Shown here piece by piece: positions 1-8,776 of a stretch of 64,000 nucleotides of DNA. The notes under the pieces are model-generated. The model had not been told where the DNA came from, did no database searches, and saw nothing but the letters and a program-made list of their open reading frames with translations. Each line of letters opens with the position of its first letter. Position 1 is the stretch's first letter. This DNA comes from Streptomyces viridochromogenes (lineage in GTDB: Bacteria; Actinomycetota; Actinomycetes; Streptomycetales; Streptomycetaceae), in contig NZ_LGUR01000207.1 in the NCBI RefSeq assembly GCF_001270495.1, positions 1 to 64,000 of the forward strand, given 5' to 3'. The translations under genes were made by a program, and so were the position numbers.

Positions 1-1595
1 CCGTAAAGGAGGCCGTGTTCGAGCAGATAGCCCGCATCAGCGCGTTCCCGGTGAATGATCTGCACGCCGGTCAGCGGCTGGTGGACGACCTCGGGTTCGA
101 TTCGCTGATGCTGACCGACCTGTTCACGTCGCTCAAGCGGCGCTGGCCGTCCCTGACGGTCGACGAGAGGTGCGCCCGGCCGACGGTCGGGAGTGTCACC
201 GCGATCGTCCGGAACGAGGCCCCGCCCCGTCCCCCGGCCGGTCTGCGCCTGGTACCCCAACCCATGGACGCCCCGGTCCCCGAGCCCAGGCACCCCGCCC
301 CCGCACAGGCACAGGCACCGACACCGACACCGACAGAGTCCCCGGCTCCCCAAGTCGGTCTCATCCCACAGGATCAGACCCGCATCGAGTGCTTCCCCGA
401 GGTGACCGCACATCAGGAGCGCATGCAGCTGCTGGACCGGCTCGACCTGCCGAACCCCTACTTCCGGGTGCACGAGGGCGGTATGGCGGACACAACGGTC
501 ATCGACGGCCGTGAGCTGGTCTCGTTCTCCGGCTTCAACTACCTGGGTCTGGCAAGCCACCCCCGTATCACCGAAGCGGTGGAGGAGGCCGTCGAACAGT
601 GCGGCACGTCGGCGTCCGCCAGCCGGCTGCTGTCCGGCAGCCGCCCGCTCCACCTCCAACTGGAGCGGGAACTCGCCGACACCCTCGGGACCGAGGACGC
701 GATCACCCTGACCAGCGGGCACGCCACGAACGTCACCGTGATCGGTCATCTCGTCGGGCCGGGCGACCTGATCGTCCACGACTCGCTCGCCCACGACAGC
801 ATCCTTCAGGGCTGCAAGCTCTCCGGGGCCACGCGACGGCCCTTCCCGCACAACGACGCCGCCGCCCTGGACACCCTCCTCACCCGGATCCGGCACCAGT
901 ACCGCCGGGTACTCGTCGTCATCGAGGGCGTGTACAGCATGGACGGCGACATCGCCGACCTGCCCGCGCTCATCGAGGTCAAGCGGCGGCACGGCGCACT
1001 GCTGATGGTCGACGAGGCGCACAGCATCGGCGTGATCGGCGCCACCGGGCGCGGCATCGGTGAGTACCACGACGTCGAGCGCGGGGCCGTCGACCTGTGG
1101 GGCGGCACCCTGTCCAAAGCGCTGGCCGGGTGCGGCGGCTACATAGGCGCCGGGCGAAGCGTCGTCGAGTACCTCAGGTACACCGCTCCGGGCTTCGTCT
1201 ACAGCGCCGGCATGACGCCCGCCAACACCGCCGCCTCCCTCGCCGCGCTGCGGGTGATGCGTGCCGAACCGCAGCGCTTGGCGCGGCTACGGGAGAACTC
1301 CGCGTTGTTCGCGACCCTGGCACGCCGGGCCGGTGTCGACATCGGCAGCAGCCACGACTCGCCCATCGTCCCGTGCATCGTCGGGGACTCGGCGAAGACC
1401 CTCCAACTGGCCGAGGCGCTGTTCCGTCAGGGCATCAGTGTCAACCCGATCCTGTATCCGGCCGTACCCGAGGAGTTGACCCGGCTGCGGTTCTTCGTCA
1501 CCTGCGAGCACACTCCCGAACAGATCCACCACACCGTCAGGACACTGCGCCGGCACCTGCCGTACGCCGCCGCCACAACCGCCACAGCGGCCTGA
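1..1595 (+). CDS. ACP-alpha-oxoamine synthase fusion (5' partial)
   Basis: PLP-dependent alpha-oxoamine synthase (AONS/KAPA synthase family), which joins an acyl thioester to an amino acid with loss of CO2, fused behind an acyl carrier domain. Numbering from the GTG at 15: ACP motif LGFDSLM with phosphopantetheine Ser30; a Pro-rich linker around 67-115; AONS domain around 130-520 with DEAHS at 333-337 and Schiff-base Lys368 in TLSKALAG. The frame is open from position 3 and the ACP first helix continues upstream of the GTG, so the true start and possibly more domains lie outside the window. ACP-AONS architecture is known from PigH/RedN of prodiginine pathways, so a natural-product role is inferred. 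The product is unknown. Confidence 0.85.
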   Translation, partial: VKEAVFEQIARISAFPVNDLHAGQRLVDDLGFDSLMLTDLFTSLKRRWPSLTVDERCARPTVGSVTAIVRNEAPPRPPAGLRLVPQPMDAPVPEPRHPAPAQAQAPTPTPTESPAPQVGLIPQDQTRIECFPEVTAHQERMQLLDRLDLPNPYFRVHEGGMADTTVIDGRELVSFSGFNYLGLASHPRITEAVEEAVEQCGTSASASRLLSGSRPLHLQLERELADTLGTEDAITLTSGHATNVTVIGHLVGPGDLIVHDSLAHDSILQGCKLSGATRRPFPHNDAAALDTLLTRIRHQYRRVLVVIEGVYSMDGDIADLPALIEVKRRHGALLMVDEAHSIGVIGATGRGIGEYHDVERGAVDLWGGTLSKALAGCGGYIGAGRSVVEYLRYTAPGFVYSAGMTPANTAASLAALRVMRAEPQRLARLRENSALFATLARRAGVDIGSSHDSPIVPCIVGDSAKTLQLAEALFRQGISVNPILYPAVPEELTRLRFFVTCEHTPEQIHHTVRTLRRHLPYAAATTATAA

Positions 1596-1671
1596 GGCTT
1601 TGACGTCGTGCAAGTGCCTGGACACAGGGATCTGAAACCGCCTCAGCCGACCGCGAGGTGATCCGTGCCAT

Positions 1672-1920
1672 GGCGAGACCGCGGCGAAGAATCTCGCGGA
1701 CCGCGCGGAGTACCCGAAGATCACCGCGATGGAAGAGCGCTGCGTACGGATGCTCGCCCGGCTCTGGCACGCACCGCGTCCGGAACAGGTCCGCGGCTGC
1801 TCCACCACCGGTTCGAGCGAGGCGGCCATGCTCGGCGGCCTCGCGCTGAAGCGCCGCTGGCAGGAGCGCCGCCGCGCCCAGGGCAAGGACACCGCACGCC
1901 CGAACCTCGTCAGCCTGAGC
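1672..1920 (+). pseudogene. Glutamate decarboxylase relic
   Basis: An 83-codon open stretch matching an internal part of PLP glutamate decarboxylase: AAKNLADRAEYP, then RCVRMLARLWHAP, then the family signature TTGSSEAAMLGG, ending at RPNLV. GadB-type enzymes are about 460 residues, so both ends are missing, and there is no start codon at the head of the homology. The sequence beyond 1920 is unrelated. It is a relic only; the active-site lysine region is absent. Confidence 0.8.
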
Positions 1921-2202
1921 GAGACATTCTCCATGCCCCGCATGCCCAGGGTGTCCCATGCGCCTGCGGAATCGATAGTCACCTGTTCGCGCCCATATAG
2001 ACCAGGGACACCTCGTGGACAGGAGCATCCTCAGATGCCCGAAGGGTCACCAGGCCCCCGTCGGCATGGGCTCCGCCCGAGACGACGGGGGCTGGCGATC
2101 CACGTGGAGACCGTCCGAGCTGCGGACAACGGGAGACTGAGCAGTGACAAAGCGCCACCCCTTCGTCGCCTCAGTGGTGACTGATGCAAGGTAAGTCCCC
2201 CC

Positions 2203-2346
2203 TCACGCCACCGAGGGCAACAGCTCCTCCTTTCCCAAACCGCCGTAATCAGTGGGCACGAGGAAGCCGAGTAGACCCGCCGCGCGCACGGCTTCCATGC
2301 TCCGGACGGGAAAGGCAGCCTCCTCATCGGCCTGGGCCGCATGCTC
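2203..2346 (-). pseudogene. Acyl-CoA dehydrogenase N-terminal relic
   Basis: Forty-eight codons ending in TGA read like the N-terminal helical region of acyl-CoA dehydrogenases: EHAAQADEE, then FPVRSMEAVRAAGLLGFLVP, then YGGLG. The expected first 10-15 residues are in another frame and the remaining 330 or so residues are absent. It lies directly downstream of the ACP gene on the same strand, so an aminoacyl- or acyl-ACP dehydrogenase probably once followed the ACP. It cannot be functional. Confidence 0.7.
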
Positions 2347-2400
2347 GCAGTGTCTTCACCATGGACGGCAGGACGTCGTCAACGCTCTGCCGAGACGCCG

Positions 2401-2664
2401 TCATTCCTGCAGCTCCGTCGCACGCAGTCCGGAGACCGCCTCCCACAGGGCCCCCGCGGTGGCAAAGGTGGTCGGCTGCAGCAACTCGTCCGGGATCTCC
2501 ACGGCGTAGGTCTCCTCCAACTTGAGCAGCAACTCGACGCTGGCCATGGAATCCAGTCCTGCTGCCGCCAAGTCCTGATCGGGCCTCAACGGCGCATCAT
2601 CCGGCAACGCCCGCAGCAGCGAACGCAGGATTGTCTCGAAGGCTTCATCCCAAGGGACCGTCAT
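2401..2664 (-). CDS. Acyl carrier protein
   Basis: An 87-residue free-standing carrier protein with the phosphopantetheine site AGLDSM (Ser39) and the usual four-helix spacing. The ATG start overlaps the stop of the upstream decarboxylase gene by ATGA, so the two are translationally coupled. Pairing a fold-type III PLP decarboxylase with a dedicated ACP recalls BtrI/BtrK of butirosin biosynthesis, where glutamyl-ACP is decarboxylated. A tethered amino-acid substrate is therefore likely here, but this is inference. Confidence 0.85.
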   Translation of the reverse strand: MTVPWDEAFETILRSLLRALPDDAPLRPDQDLAAAGLDSMASVELLLKLEETYAVEIPDELLQPTTFATAGALWEAVSGLRATELQE

Positions 2665-3920
2665 TCCTCAACGCCTTTCAGTTGTGTCGCAGTCACTTCG
2701 AGCCGTCGCACGTGCACCTCATCAGCGCCGTCGACAATTACCTCCGTAGCCGGAGGGTGGCTAAGAAAAGCCAGCAGGCTGGCGGTCAGGCCATAGGCCC
2801 CGGTGTTGGGGATCCGCAGCAAGTCTCCGGCCTCCGGCCGTCCGAGTGAGGCTGACCGATTGAGCACGTCGAGCGGGGTACAAAGGGGGCCCACCAGGGT
2901 GGTGGCATTCTCGGCCGGCTCGGAACATGCTCCCTCTCCCATGCCGTCGCCTCGACCGGCGTCCGTGCAGGGGACAGCAGCGGGGGCCATGATTCTCCCG
3001 AGCCCGGACATGCCGCCAAGGACATGCGTTCCCGCGTCGAGGATCACGTACGTCCGGCCACCGCTGCGCTTGACGTCCAGCACCGTGGTGAGCAGAGTGC
3101 CGCACTGAGCCGTCAGATGGCGCCCTGACTCGAAGGCGATGGCAGGACGGCCATGGCGCCACTCGGGAAAACACCTGTCGAGAGCCGTCTCCAGAACCTG
3201 CCGCAGGCCAGAGTAGTCCGGCAGATCTCCCGGTCGGGCAAAGGGCGCGGCGAAGCCACCTCCGAGATCGATCAGCGAAGGCACGAACCCCGTCTTCGCC
3301 CGGACGGCAGCCGCCGTCTCCACACTGAGCTCGAACTCACGCGCCAGCGCCGCCGGATCGGCGACATTCGTGGCGGGGAAGAAGTGCATACCCAAGGGCC
3401 GTAGTCGACCCGCGGCCCGGAACAGTTCTGGGGGGACGCACGCCTGGTCGAAGTCGATGCCGAACTGCGACGGGACGCCTGTCATACGCAGTCCGGTGCC
3501 CCCCGCAGCCGCGCCAGGAGCATTGATCCGTACCAGGTAATCAACGTCCTTGGCCTCGTCCGCGGCCGCGTCGGCAAGCCGGCTTCGCTCGGCCATCGAC
3601 TCCACGGAGAACCGACGAACCCCGGCACGGATCGCCATGCGCATATCGCGGAGCGTCTTGCCGGGGCCCGTGTAGAGGATGTCGGCCGCGGCCTGCCCGG
3701 CCGCCAGGGCCGCTTGCAACTCGCCGGACGAGCTGATCTCCGCCTGCACTCCCACAGCCGCGAGTTCCTCCACGATCCGCGGGTGGGGGTTCGCCTTGAG
3801 TGAGTAGTAAAGCCGACAAGGTTCGGGGAGGGCCCGTCGAAGAGCAGCCGCTGCCTCCCTCACCTTCTCCAGTCGGTACACGTACAGCGGAGTACCGTAG
3901 CGTTCGGCGTACTCGATCAC
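2661..3920 (-). CDS. PLP-dependent (fold type III) amino acid decarboxylase
   Basis: A 419-residue member of the diaminopimelate/ornithine decarboxylase family (alanine-racemase fold). PLP lysine Lys42 lies in YYSLKANPHP, a glycine loop LGGGF binds the phosphate, and the C-terminal half has GPLCTPLDVL, the usual site of the partner-subunit cysteine. The GTG start overlaps the stop of the upstream ligase remnant by GTGA, and the stop overlaps the ACP start. Gene order ligase-decarboxylase-ACP-dehydrogenase suggests decarboxylation of an aminoacyl-ACP (compare BtrK). Free diamino acids such as diaminopimelate or ornithine are the alternative substrates. The gene looks intact although both neighbours in the module are broken. 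Confidence 0.82.
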   Translation of the reverse strand: MIEYAERYGTPLYVYRLEKVREAAAALRRALPEPCRLYYSLKANPHPRIVEELAAVGVQAEISSSGELQAALAAGQAAADILYTGPGKTLRDMRMAIRAGVRRFSVESMAERSRLADAAADEAKDVDYLVRINAPGAAAGGTGLRMTGVPSQFGIDFDQACVPPELFRAAGRLRPLGMHFFPATNVADPAALAREFELSVETAAAVRAKTGFVPSLIDLGGGFAAPFARPGDLPDYSGLRQVLETALDRCFPEWRHGRPAIAFESGRHLTAQCGTLLTTVLDVKRSGGRTYVILDAGTHVLGGMSGLGRIMAPAAVPCTDAGRGDGMGEGACSEPAENATTLVGPLCTPLDVLNRSASLGRPEAGDLLRIPNTGAYGLTASLLAFLSHPPATEVIVDGADEVHVRRLEVTATQLKGVEE

Positions 3921-4330
3921 GTGGTGGTTCCCGTCGTGGTTCCCGTCGTGGTCTCGGCAACGTCAGCCACGTGTCCCGGCACGTTCCGCTCCGCCTGGCG
4001 CAGCCGCTGTCTGTCCACTCTCCTGTGCGGTGTCTGCGGAAGCCGGTCCTGCACCCAGCACTGGTCCGGGACCTTGGCGGGACCCGGCCGCTCGGACAGA
4101 CCTCGCAGGACATCGGCGCCACCGCCCCGGGAGACGACCCAGATGTGCAACACGCCGTCCGCGCCGGGAGGATTGACAGCGGCCTGTGTGACCCCCGGAA
4201 CGTCCAAGGCCGTCGCCTCGATTTTCGTCGTACTCGTCCGCCCACCTCGGCGCATGAAGATCTCGTCATCGCGCCCGAGGAACGTCAACCGGCCGACCCG
4301 TCCAGAACCCCGAAATCCCTCGTGAACGCC
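3917..4330 (-). pseudogene. AMP-dependent acyl/amino acid ligase, C-terminal remnant
   Basis: The frame carries the C-terminal subdomain of an ANL-superfamily ligase: GRVGRLTFLGRDDEIFMRRGG (A8 region), an EATALDVPGVTQAAV stretch, and a tail KVPDQCWV followed by LPQTPHRRVDRQRLRQ. The last part occupies the A10 position, where the catalytic lysine of the usual PxTxxGKxDR motif is replaced by Arg (HRRVDR). The first 400 or so residues are missing and the frame runs backward into the methyltransferase gene without a plausible start. Its TGA overlaps the decarboxylase start, showing it was once the first gene of that operon. Confidence 0.75.
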
Positions 4331-4383
4331 TCCGCCGTGCGTTCCTGTCTGATCCCTGCGGGCGCCAGGCGTGGACAGGCTCG

Positions 4384-5667
4384 TCATCCGGCGCGGCCGC
4401 CCGACATCAGAGTCCTGGATTCCAGCGCGAGCAGCTCGCGAACCTGGCGCTCGGCAGTGCGAATGTGTGTCAGGCCAGTCCTGTGTGCGTCGGGCCCGAA
4501 CCGTGCGATCACCGTCGCCTCGACGTCGGCGCTCCGCGTTACTGCCTCGGTGATCACCTTCAGAAGGTGTGGCGAACGGCAGGAGAAGATCCGGTTCCCT
4601 GACGTCCATACCGATGCCTTCGCTCGGACGGGGTCCCGGAGACTGACTGTGCGCAGGACGTCCCCCTCCACGAGGGACAGCAGCCTGGGGTCCGTAGGCG
4701 TCGTGCGACTGTCCTCGGCGTCGTACTTGAATCTGATGCGAGTGCCGTGATGCGTCACCTCCGCCCATGTGCCCGATTCCTGACGGGTGATGTCCGGTCG
4801 GCTTGGGCTCGGCGTGTCCTGTCGGGTTCGGCGGAACTCCATCAGGTCACCGCGGCGCCATCCGTCCGGGACGCCTTCCAGCCCGCCCGCGACAAGTGCC
4901 GATCGCTCGAACGGTGGTGAGGTGTACCCGAGGTTGCCTGTGGTGATCCCATGTGGCTTCAGACCGCAGTCCCGGGCCCATCGCTGGATGGACTCCCGCT
5001 CCGCGAGCACACCTGGCCGTGTACCGATTGAGGGTTGAGCCAGCAGAATCTCGGCTCCCGGACGACTCAGGCGAGCGGCAGCCCAGAGGAACAGCCGGGT
5101 ATCGGAGGTGTACCAGGGAGGGTCCGCGACCACGACCTTGGCCTTCAGAACCGGCAGGTCATCGCGTGCCAGGTCGCACTGCACGACATGGCCGGCCTGA
5201 ACGTGCTCCATGGCCCGCAGGGCGGATACGGTCTCCTCGCTGCGTTCCAGTAGGTAACACGTTCGCCCGTCCTGAGAGGAGCGGATCGCCCGCTGGAAGA
5301 GGCTCGGCGTGCCGAGGAAAGCTACAACATCTCCCGGTTGAGTGGCCCTCAGGCATCGCTGCAGCAGCTCCTGTGCTGTGTCCTCCTCAAAGCGCCAGTC
5401 GTAGTCCAAGGGGTGAGGGATGGGCAGGGAACTATCGTTCTGGTCCGCTCCGGGCGCACCGCCGGCGAATGCGGTCGGCCGTAGCCTGCGAAAGGTGACC
5501 GAATCGATCAGCTGCCTGGCAGCGAGGGACTCGAGCACCTTGACGACCTCAGTGGGATAGAGGCCGGGGACCGAACGCAGAACGTCCGAAAAGGTTGCAC
5601 AATGTGGTGCATGGTGTGCCACCATGGCGGAGATAGTGGCCTGATAGGCGTGTTCTTCAGCGCTCAT
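4384..5667 (-). CDS. SAM-dependent methyltransferase-like protein with DPPWY motif
   Basis: A 427-residue protein with a winged-helix-like N-terminus (about 20-65) and a class I methyltransferase-type Rossmann region holding a canonical DPPWY motif (182-186). DPPW is typical of amino-group methyltransferases on bases. A related arrangement, N-terminal winged helix plus a DPP motif, occurs in branched-polyamine synthases (BpsA). The glycine loop appears as FLGTPS rather than GxGxG, which also fits the BpsA side. The ATG lies inside the end of the upstream gene (11-nt overlap), so it is the last gene of a five-gene minus-strand run. Amino group methylation or aminopropyl transfer are both possible. 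Confidence 0.6.
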   Translation of the reverse strand: MSAEEHAYQATISAMVAHHAPHCATFSDVLRSVPGLYPTEVVKVLESLAARQLIDSVTFRRLRPTAFAGGAPGADQNDSSLPIPHPLDYDWRFEEDTAQELLQRCLRATQPGDVVAFLGTPSLFQRAIRSSQDGRTCYLLERSEETVSALRAMEHVQAGHVVQCDLARDDLPVLKAKVVVADPPWYTSDTRLFLWAAARLSRPGAEILLAQPSIGTRPGVLAERESIQRWARDCGLKPHGITTGNLGYTSPPFERSALVAGGLEGVPDGWRRGDLMEFRRTRQDTPSPSRPDITRQESGTWAEVTHHGTRIRFKYDAEDSRTTPTDPRLLSLVEGDVLRTVSLRDPVRAKASVWTSGNRIFSCRSPHLLKVITEAVTRSADVEATVIARFGPDAHRTGLTHIRTAERQVRELLALESRTLMSGGRAG

Positions 5668-6583
5668 ACGATCCCCTCAAGCCGTTTGTGACGCCATATT
5701 TGCGGGCCGAGTCGACGACATCCCAGTAAATGGTGCGGCCGATACCCATGAGGCTCCAACCAGTAGCTAGACAGTTCCAGGCGCGATTCGGATGAGTTTG
5801 CGCCACCATGAACAAGTCCTCATGCCAACGTGGGATCATCGACTTGATACGGTCACGGTTGATCGGCTGCCAAAGCCTTTCACATCCGCGACTCTTCAGC
5901 CACGCGACAACGTCCGACCTCCCGGACGATTCATCTAATTTTCCCGTGGGTATCAATATATGTTGGCGTATAAAGTCCAGACGTCGGTTACGTCGCTCGG
6001 AGTCAGAAAATTCGTGGACCTTGACGGAAATCTCACTCCACCACGGCCTGCTGTAGTGGCGCCATGACACATTCGATATCGTGACGGTCAGCTGGGGAGG
6101 GACACTCCCCCGGGTCAGATCTGCAATATCGTATCCCGGCCCCAGTAGCTCAATGCTGATCTCGCCGCTGCCATTGATCGCGTCCCGATCCAGCCGAAAG
6201 AGTGCGTTGAGGCGGTTGTCCAGTCGATCGGTTGGCTCCAGGAGAAGAACCGCGCGGCCGTCAGCGAGCAGCGGGGCTGCTTCTCTCTCCAGGTCCCTTA
6301 CAGGGAAGACCTTTCCACCTCGGTAATACTTCTTGGTCTCAATTCCTCCATCGGACCGCAGCATGAGACGATCGGTCTTACAAGCCGCTGCCATCGTCGC
6401 TATTGCCTCTGTCAGCGCGCCACTCCGGCCTGGAGGCACCATGCACGTGTTCACGACGGGTAACCCCAGCGCGTGGAGGTGACAGACGGTAGCCCATTTC
6501 GGCCACTGCCTGCTTCGACCCTGCTGCCATGCCTCGTCTTTTGTCATTTGATGCAGTGGAACAGGTTGATAAATGGACGCCAT
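5657..6583 (-). CDS. Protein of unknown function, possibly ATP-grasp-like
   Basis: A 308-residue soluble protein without signal peptide or membrane segments. I do not recognise a characterised family. LRSDGG (75-80), LLLEP (113-117), ELLGPGYDIADLTRG (145-159) and the order of small and large lobes resemble ATP-grasp folds of the PEP-synthase type, where an RS(D/G)GG segment contacts nucleotide. This is weak resemblance only. Position between a kinase-like gene and a methyltransferase-like gene suggests it processes the same nucleotide-derived compound. AT content is higher than in flanking genes, hinting at acquisition together with its neighbours. Tight Trp content (WPKW, WWSE, RAWN) is notable. 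Confidence 0.55.
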   Translation of the reverse strand: MASIYQPVPLHQMTKDEAWQQGRSRQWPKWATVCHLHALGLPVVNTCMVPPGRSGALTEAIATMAAACKTDRLMLRSDGGIETKKYYRGGKVFPVRDLEREAAPLLADGRAVLLLEPTDRLDNRLNALFRLDRDAINGSGEISIELLGPGYDIADLTRGSVPPQLTVTISNVSWRHYSRPWWSEISVKVHEFSDSERRNRRLDFIRQHILIPTGKLDESSGRSDVVAWLKSRGCERLWQPINRDRIKSMIPRWHEDLFMVAQTHPNRAWNCLATGWSLMGIGRTIYWDVVDSARKYGVTNGLRGSYER

Positions 6584-6626
6584 TTCTCGATCTCGCTAGG
6601 CGGCAGACGGATAAGGCTGCTGATGG

Positions 6627-7295
6627 TCAGACCGAGACGACGAGCAGCTTCGCAACCTGCTCCGCAGTAGCGTCTCCGGGATCCACGGCCTTCCAGTTCT
6701 CCTTTTCGAGGAAGGGACCGTACCCCTCCCTGAGGAGGTTCTGATACACAACGAAGTTGGCCATCTCCTGCTCCCGGGAAGGACGATCCTTCGCCGTGCT
6801 GCCCGTCTCCGCCCAGGAGAATTCTCCCTTGCGTGCCGCGGATTTCTCGGCTGTGACATCGAGATAGAAGACGGTATCCGGCTCCAGGAGACCCTCAAAG
6901 CAAGAAAGGACCGTTGCCAGTTCCTTTCCACTTGCCAGGCTGATGCGTAATACGAATTTGTAGAACCAGTTGTCGACCACGACTGTGGTACCCGCTGCGA
7001 GCAAGGGGCGTACGCATGCGTGCTCGAAGGCGAAAAAATAGGAGGCAACGGCGTGGATCCAGTGGTCGTAGCCCAGGAGATGAGTGGGGGCGTGCTTGGC
7101 CTTGGTCCAGATGATTTCTGCGAGTTTATCGAGGTGCTCCCTGACGTAAGGTTCATCGCTCACTACAGCACGTTTCGGCAGGAAAATGCAGGAGCCTCCC
7201 TGCTCGCGGATCGCATCGGAGAGCGCCTCGGCGGTTGTTGTTTTTCCGGAACCGTCAATTCCCTCAAAGACAATCAAGCTTCCCTTAGCACCCAT
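6627..7295 (-). CDS. Thymidylate kinase-like P-loop nucleotide kinase
   Basis: A 222-residue P-loop kinase of the thymidylate kinase family: Walker A in FEGIDGSGKTT (10-20), a DNWFYKF segment where dTMP kinases carry the DR(Y/F) substrate motif, and a C-terminal lid-like stretch. ATG start with GGAGGC upstream. It lacks the usual DRY arginine at that position (DNW), so the acceptor may not be dTMP. A housekeeping tmk is normally elsewhere in the chromosome, and this copy sits among a MazG-like protein, a HIT protein and a methyltransferase. A role in making or salvaging an unusual nucleotide is inferred. Confidence 0.75.
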   Translation of the reverse strand: MGAKGSLIVFEGIDGSGKTTTAEALSDAIREQGGSCIFLPKRAVVSDEPYVREHLDKLAEIIWTKAKHAPTHLLGYDHWIHAVASYFFAFEHACVRPLLAAGTTVVVDNWFYKFVLRISLASGKELATVLSCFEGLLEPDTVFYLDVTAEKSAARKGEFSWAETGSTAKDRPSREQEMANFVVYQNLLREGYGPFLEKENWKAVDPGDATAEQVAKLLVVSV

Positions 7296-7325
7296 ACATG
7301 CCTCCAGTGGATATCGAGCAGGTTG

Positions 7326-7667
7326 TCACGATCCGGTAGACTCATTCGCTTTATCCCCTAGCCAGATAATCCCGCGAGTGAAACCTCCCTTCGCCTGGAA
7401 TTTCCTTTGGCGGATGCGCTCCAGTTCCGCAGCCTCGATCCCCAATGATTGGGCAAGCGCCCGCACCACTTCCAGGACATCGGCAAGTTCTTCCGGCGCC
7501 TCGGCCTCATCGGCGTCCAAGAACTCCTGGACCTCTTCGTTCAGTTTCTCCCTCAGACGCTCCATGTATTCGGCGTTTTCCGCGATATAGGTAGTCGGAT
7601 CTCCGCCATCCTGTCGAATGATCTCGGGAATTTTGTCCCGAACGAGCTTCCCTGCTTTGCGCATCAC
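7326..7667 (-). CDS. MazG-like/phosphoribosyl-ATP pyrophosphohydrolase-family protein
   Basis: A 113-residue all-alpha pyrophosphohydrolase of the MazG/HisE type with the metal-binding pattern EEVQE (44-48) and EELAD (59-63). The opening KLVRDKIPEII is characteristic of the short stand-alone subfamily found beside phage and nucleotide genes. Such proteins cleave NTPs or phosphoribosyl-ATP to the monophosphate plus pyrophosphate. GTG at 7667 and ATG at 7664 are both possible starts; an AAGGA lies just upstream. It shares the strand with the kinase-like gene 30 nt downstream, so co-transcription is likely. Confidence 0.8.
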   Translation of the reverse strand: MMRKAGKLVRDKIPEIIRQDGGDPTTYIAENAEYMERLREKLNEEVQEFLDADEAEAPEELADVLEVVRALAQSLGIEAAELERIRQRKFQAKGGFTRGIIWLGDKANESTGS

Positions 7668-7996
7668 GAGTTCCTTGGAGGTCGCCGCCGCTCATCTTGC
7701 GGCGTGAGCACGCAGCGTAGTGAGAGATCGGCACACGATGCGACAGCGCATGGGCTGCGACGGGCGCCCGAAGTCGAACCGTCGCTCCGGACAGGGATCT
7801 CGGTCGAGGCTGGATGGTGCCGGCAATGTGCTGCTCGTGGTGGAACGACGGTGCGGGAGGAGGCGTCTGTTCGCCGAAGGGTGGATACCCTGCTCGGTCC
7901 CGGACGACCGCTCCGGCGACGTGATCGCGTTGCCCGAGCGGTCAGACGCCGATCTCTCTGCCCCGGCCATGCTCGCCGCCAGCTGCCAGCAGCTGA
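7668..7996. other. Gap with no confident gene
   Basis: A 329-nt interval between the MazG-like and HIT genes. A 128-codon plus-strand ORF with moderate GC bias crosses it but runs into the HIT coding region on the opposite strand and resembles nothing I recognise. No tRNA, terminator or repeat is evident. Confidence 0.4.
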
Positions 7997-8776
7997 TCAG
8001 CCATTCGGAAAGACCCGAAACGTCTCGATCGTCGAGCGAAGGTGCTCGATGCCGGGGAAAACAGCCCAGTCCCACTCGTCGGCTCGCCCGAGCTGGGCGA
8101 CGATGATGCGGCGCACATACTGCGAAAGTGCGCTGGGCGCATCACAGATCCACATCTGGCCGTCATCGGAACGCAGCCACAGATAGGGTTTCTGACGTTC
8201 CTGAACCTGATGCCGAAGAGCGGGTAGGAAGTCGTTGACCGAGCGGAGTTCGAAATCTCTCCGCAGCCCTGCGGCGATGTCGATCTCGGGCACGGCGGGG
8301 AACATATGCAAGTGTGCGTGGTCAGTGCATGATCCCCCTCGGTTGCGGAACGACTCAGCGCCGTGCTCGAAGGCCAGCACGCGTTCGCCGTAACGCTCCC
8401 TGAGGAATCCGGCTGTTCGCCGGCATACGTCGTCCAGTTCGGCATCCAGAGCCGAGCCCAGATGCCCGAACGAAAGGACATGTTCTTTCGGTGAGATGAG
8501 CACGTACCCGTCACACACGGCCCCCACTCCAGGTATCACAACGAAGTGGTCACTCTCGAACAGGATGAAGTCCTCTACCGCGTAGTCCGGCAGGAGTTCG
8601 CCCAGTAGATTGTGTTCTTGCTTGAAGTGTATTTCGGCGCAGAAACTGCAGATTTCGCGATAGTCCTCATGCCTCACGAGATCGCTCAGATCCGGGGTGG
8701 TGACAGGTAAAATCTCCGTAGCATTATCCGCCGTCCCGATTGTGAACCCTTCACCAGTCACAGACGCCTCCCCCAT
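7997..8776 (-). CDS. HIT-family nucleotide-binding protein
   Basis: A histidine-triad protein: DHAHLHMFP gives the catalytic H-x-H-x-H (153, 155 and 157 counted from the ATG at 8776), with CSFC near 43-46 as in zinc-binding HIT proteins. Members act as nucleotidyl hydrolases or transferases on AMP/GMP/UMP conjugates. At 260 residues it is longer than HINT-type proteins (about 120), with an added C-terminal domain containing a WLRSDDGQMW segment. The open frame extends to a TTG at 8887 without an evident RBS, so the start is uncertain. It heads the minus-strand run divergent from the nucleotidyltransferase-like gene. Confidence 0.72.
   Translation of the reverse strand: MGEASVTGEGFTIGTADNATEILPVTTPDLSDLVRHEDYREICSFCAEIHFKQEHNLLGELLPDYAVEDFILFESDHFVVIPGVGAVCDGYVLISPKEHVLSFGHLGSALDAELDDVCRRTAGFLRERYGERVLAFEHGAESFRNRGGSCTDHAHLHMFPAVPEIDIAAGLRRDFELRSVNDFLPALRHQVQERQKPYLWLRSDDGQMWICDAPSALSQYVRRIIVAQLGRADEWDWAVFPGIEHLRSTIETFRVFPNG

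Noticed and set aside
7720..8106. 128-codon plus-strand ORF
   Set aside because: It enters the HIT gene on the opposite strand, has no RBS and no recognisable motif.
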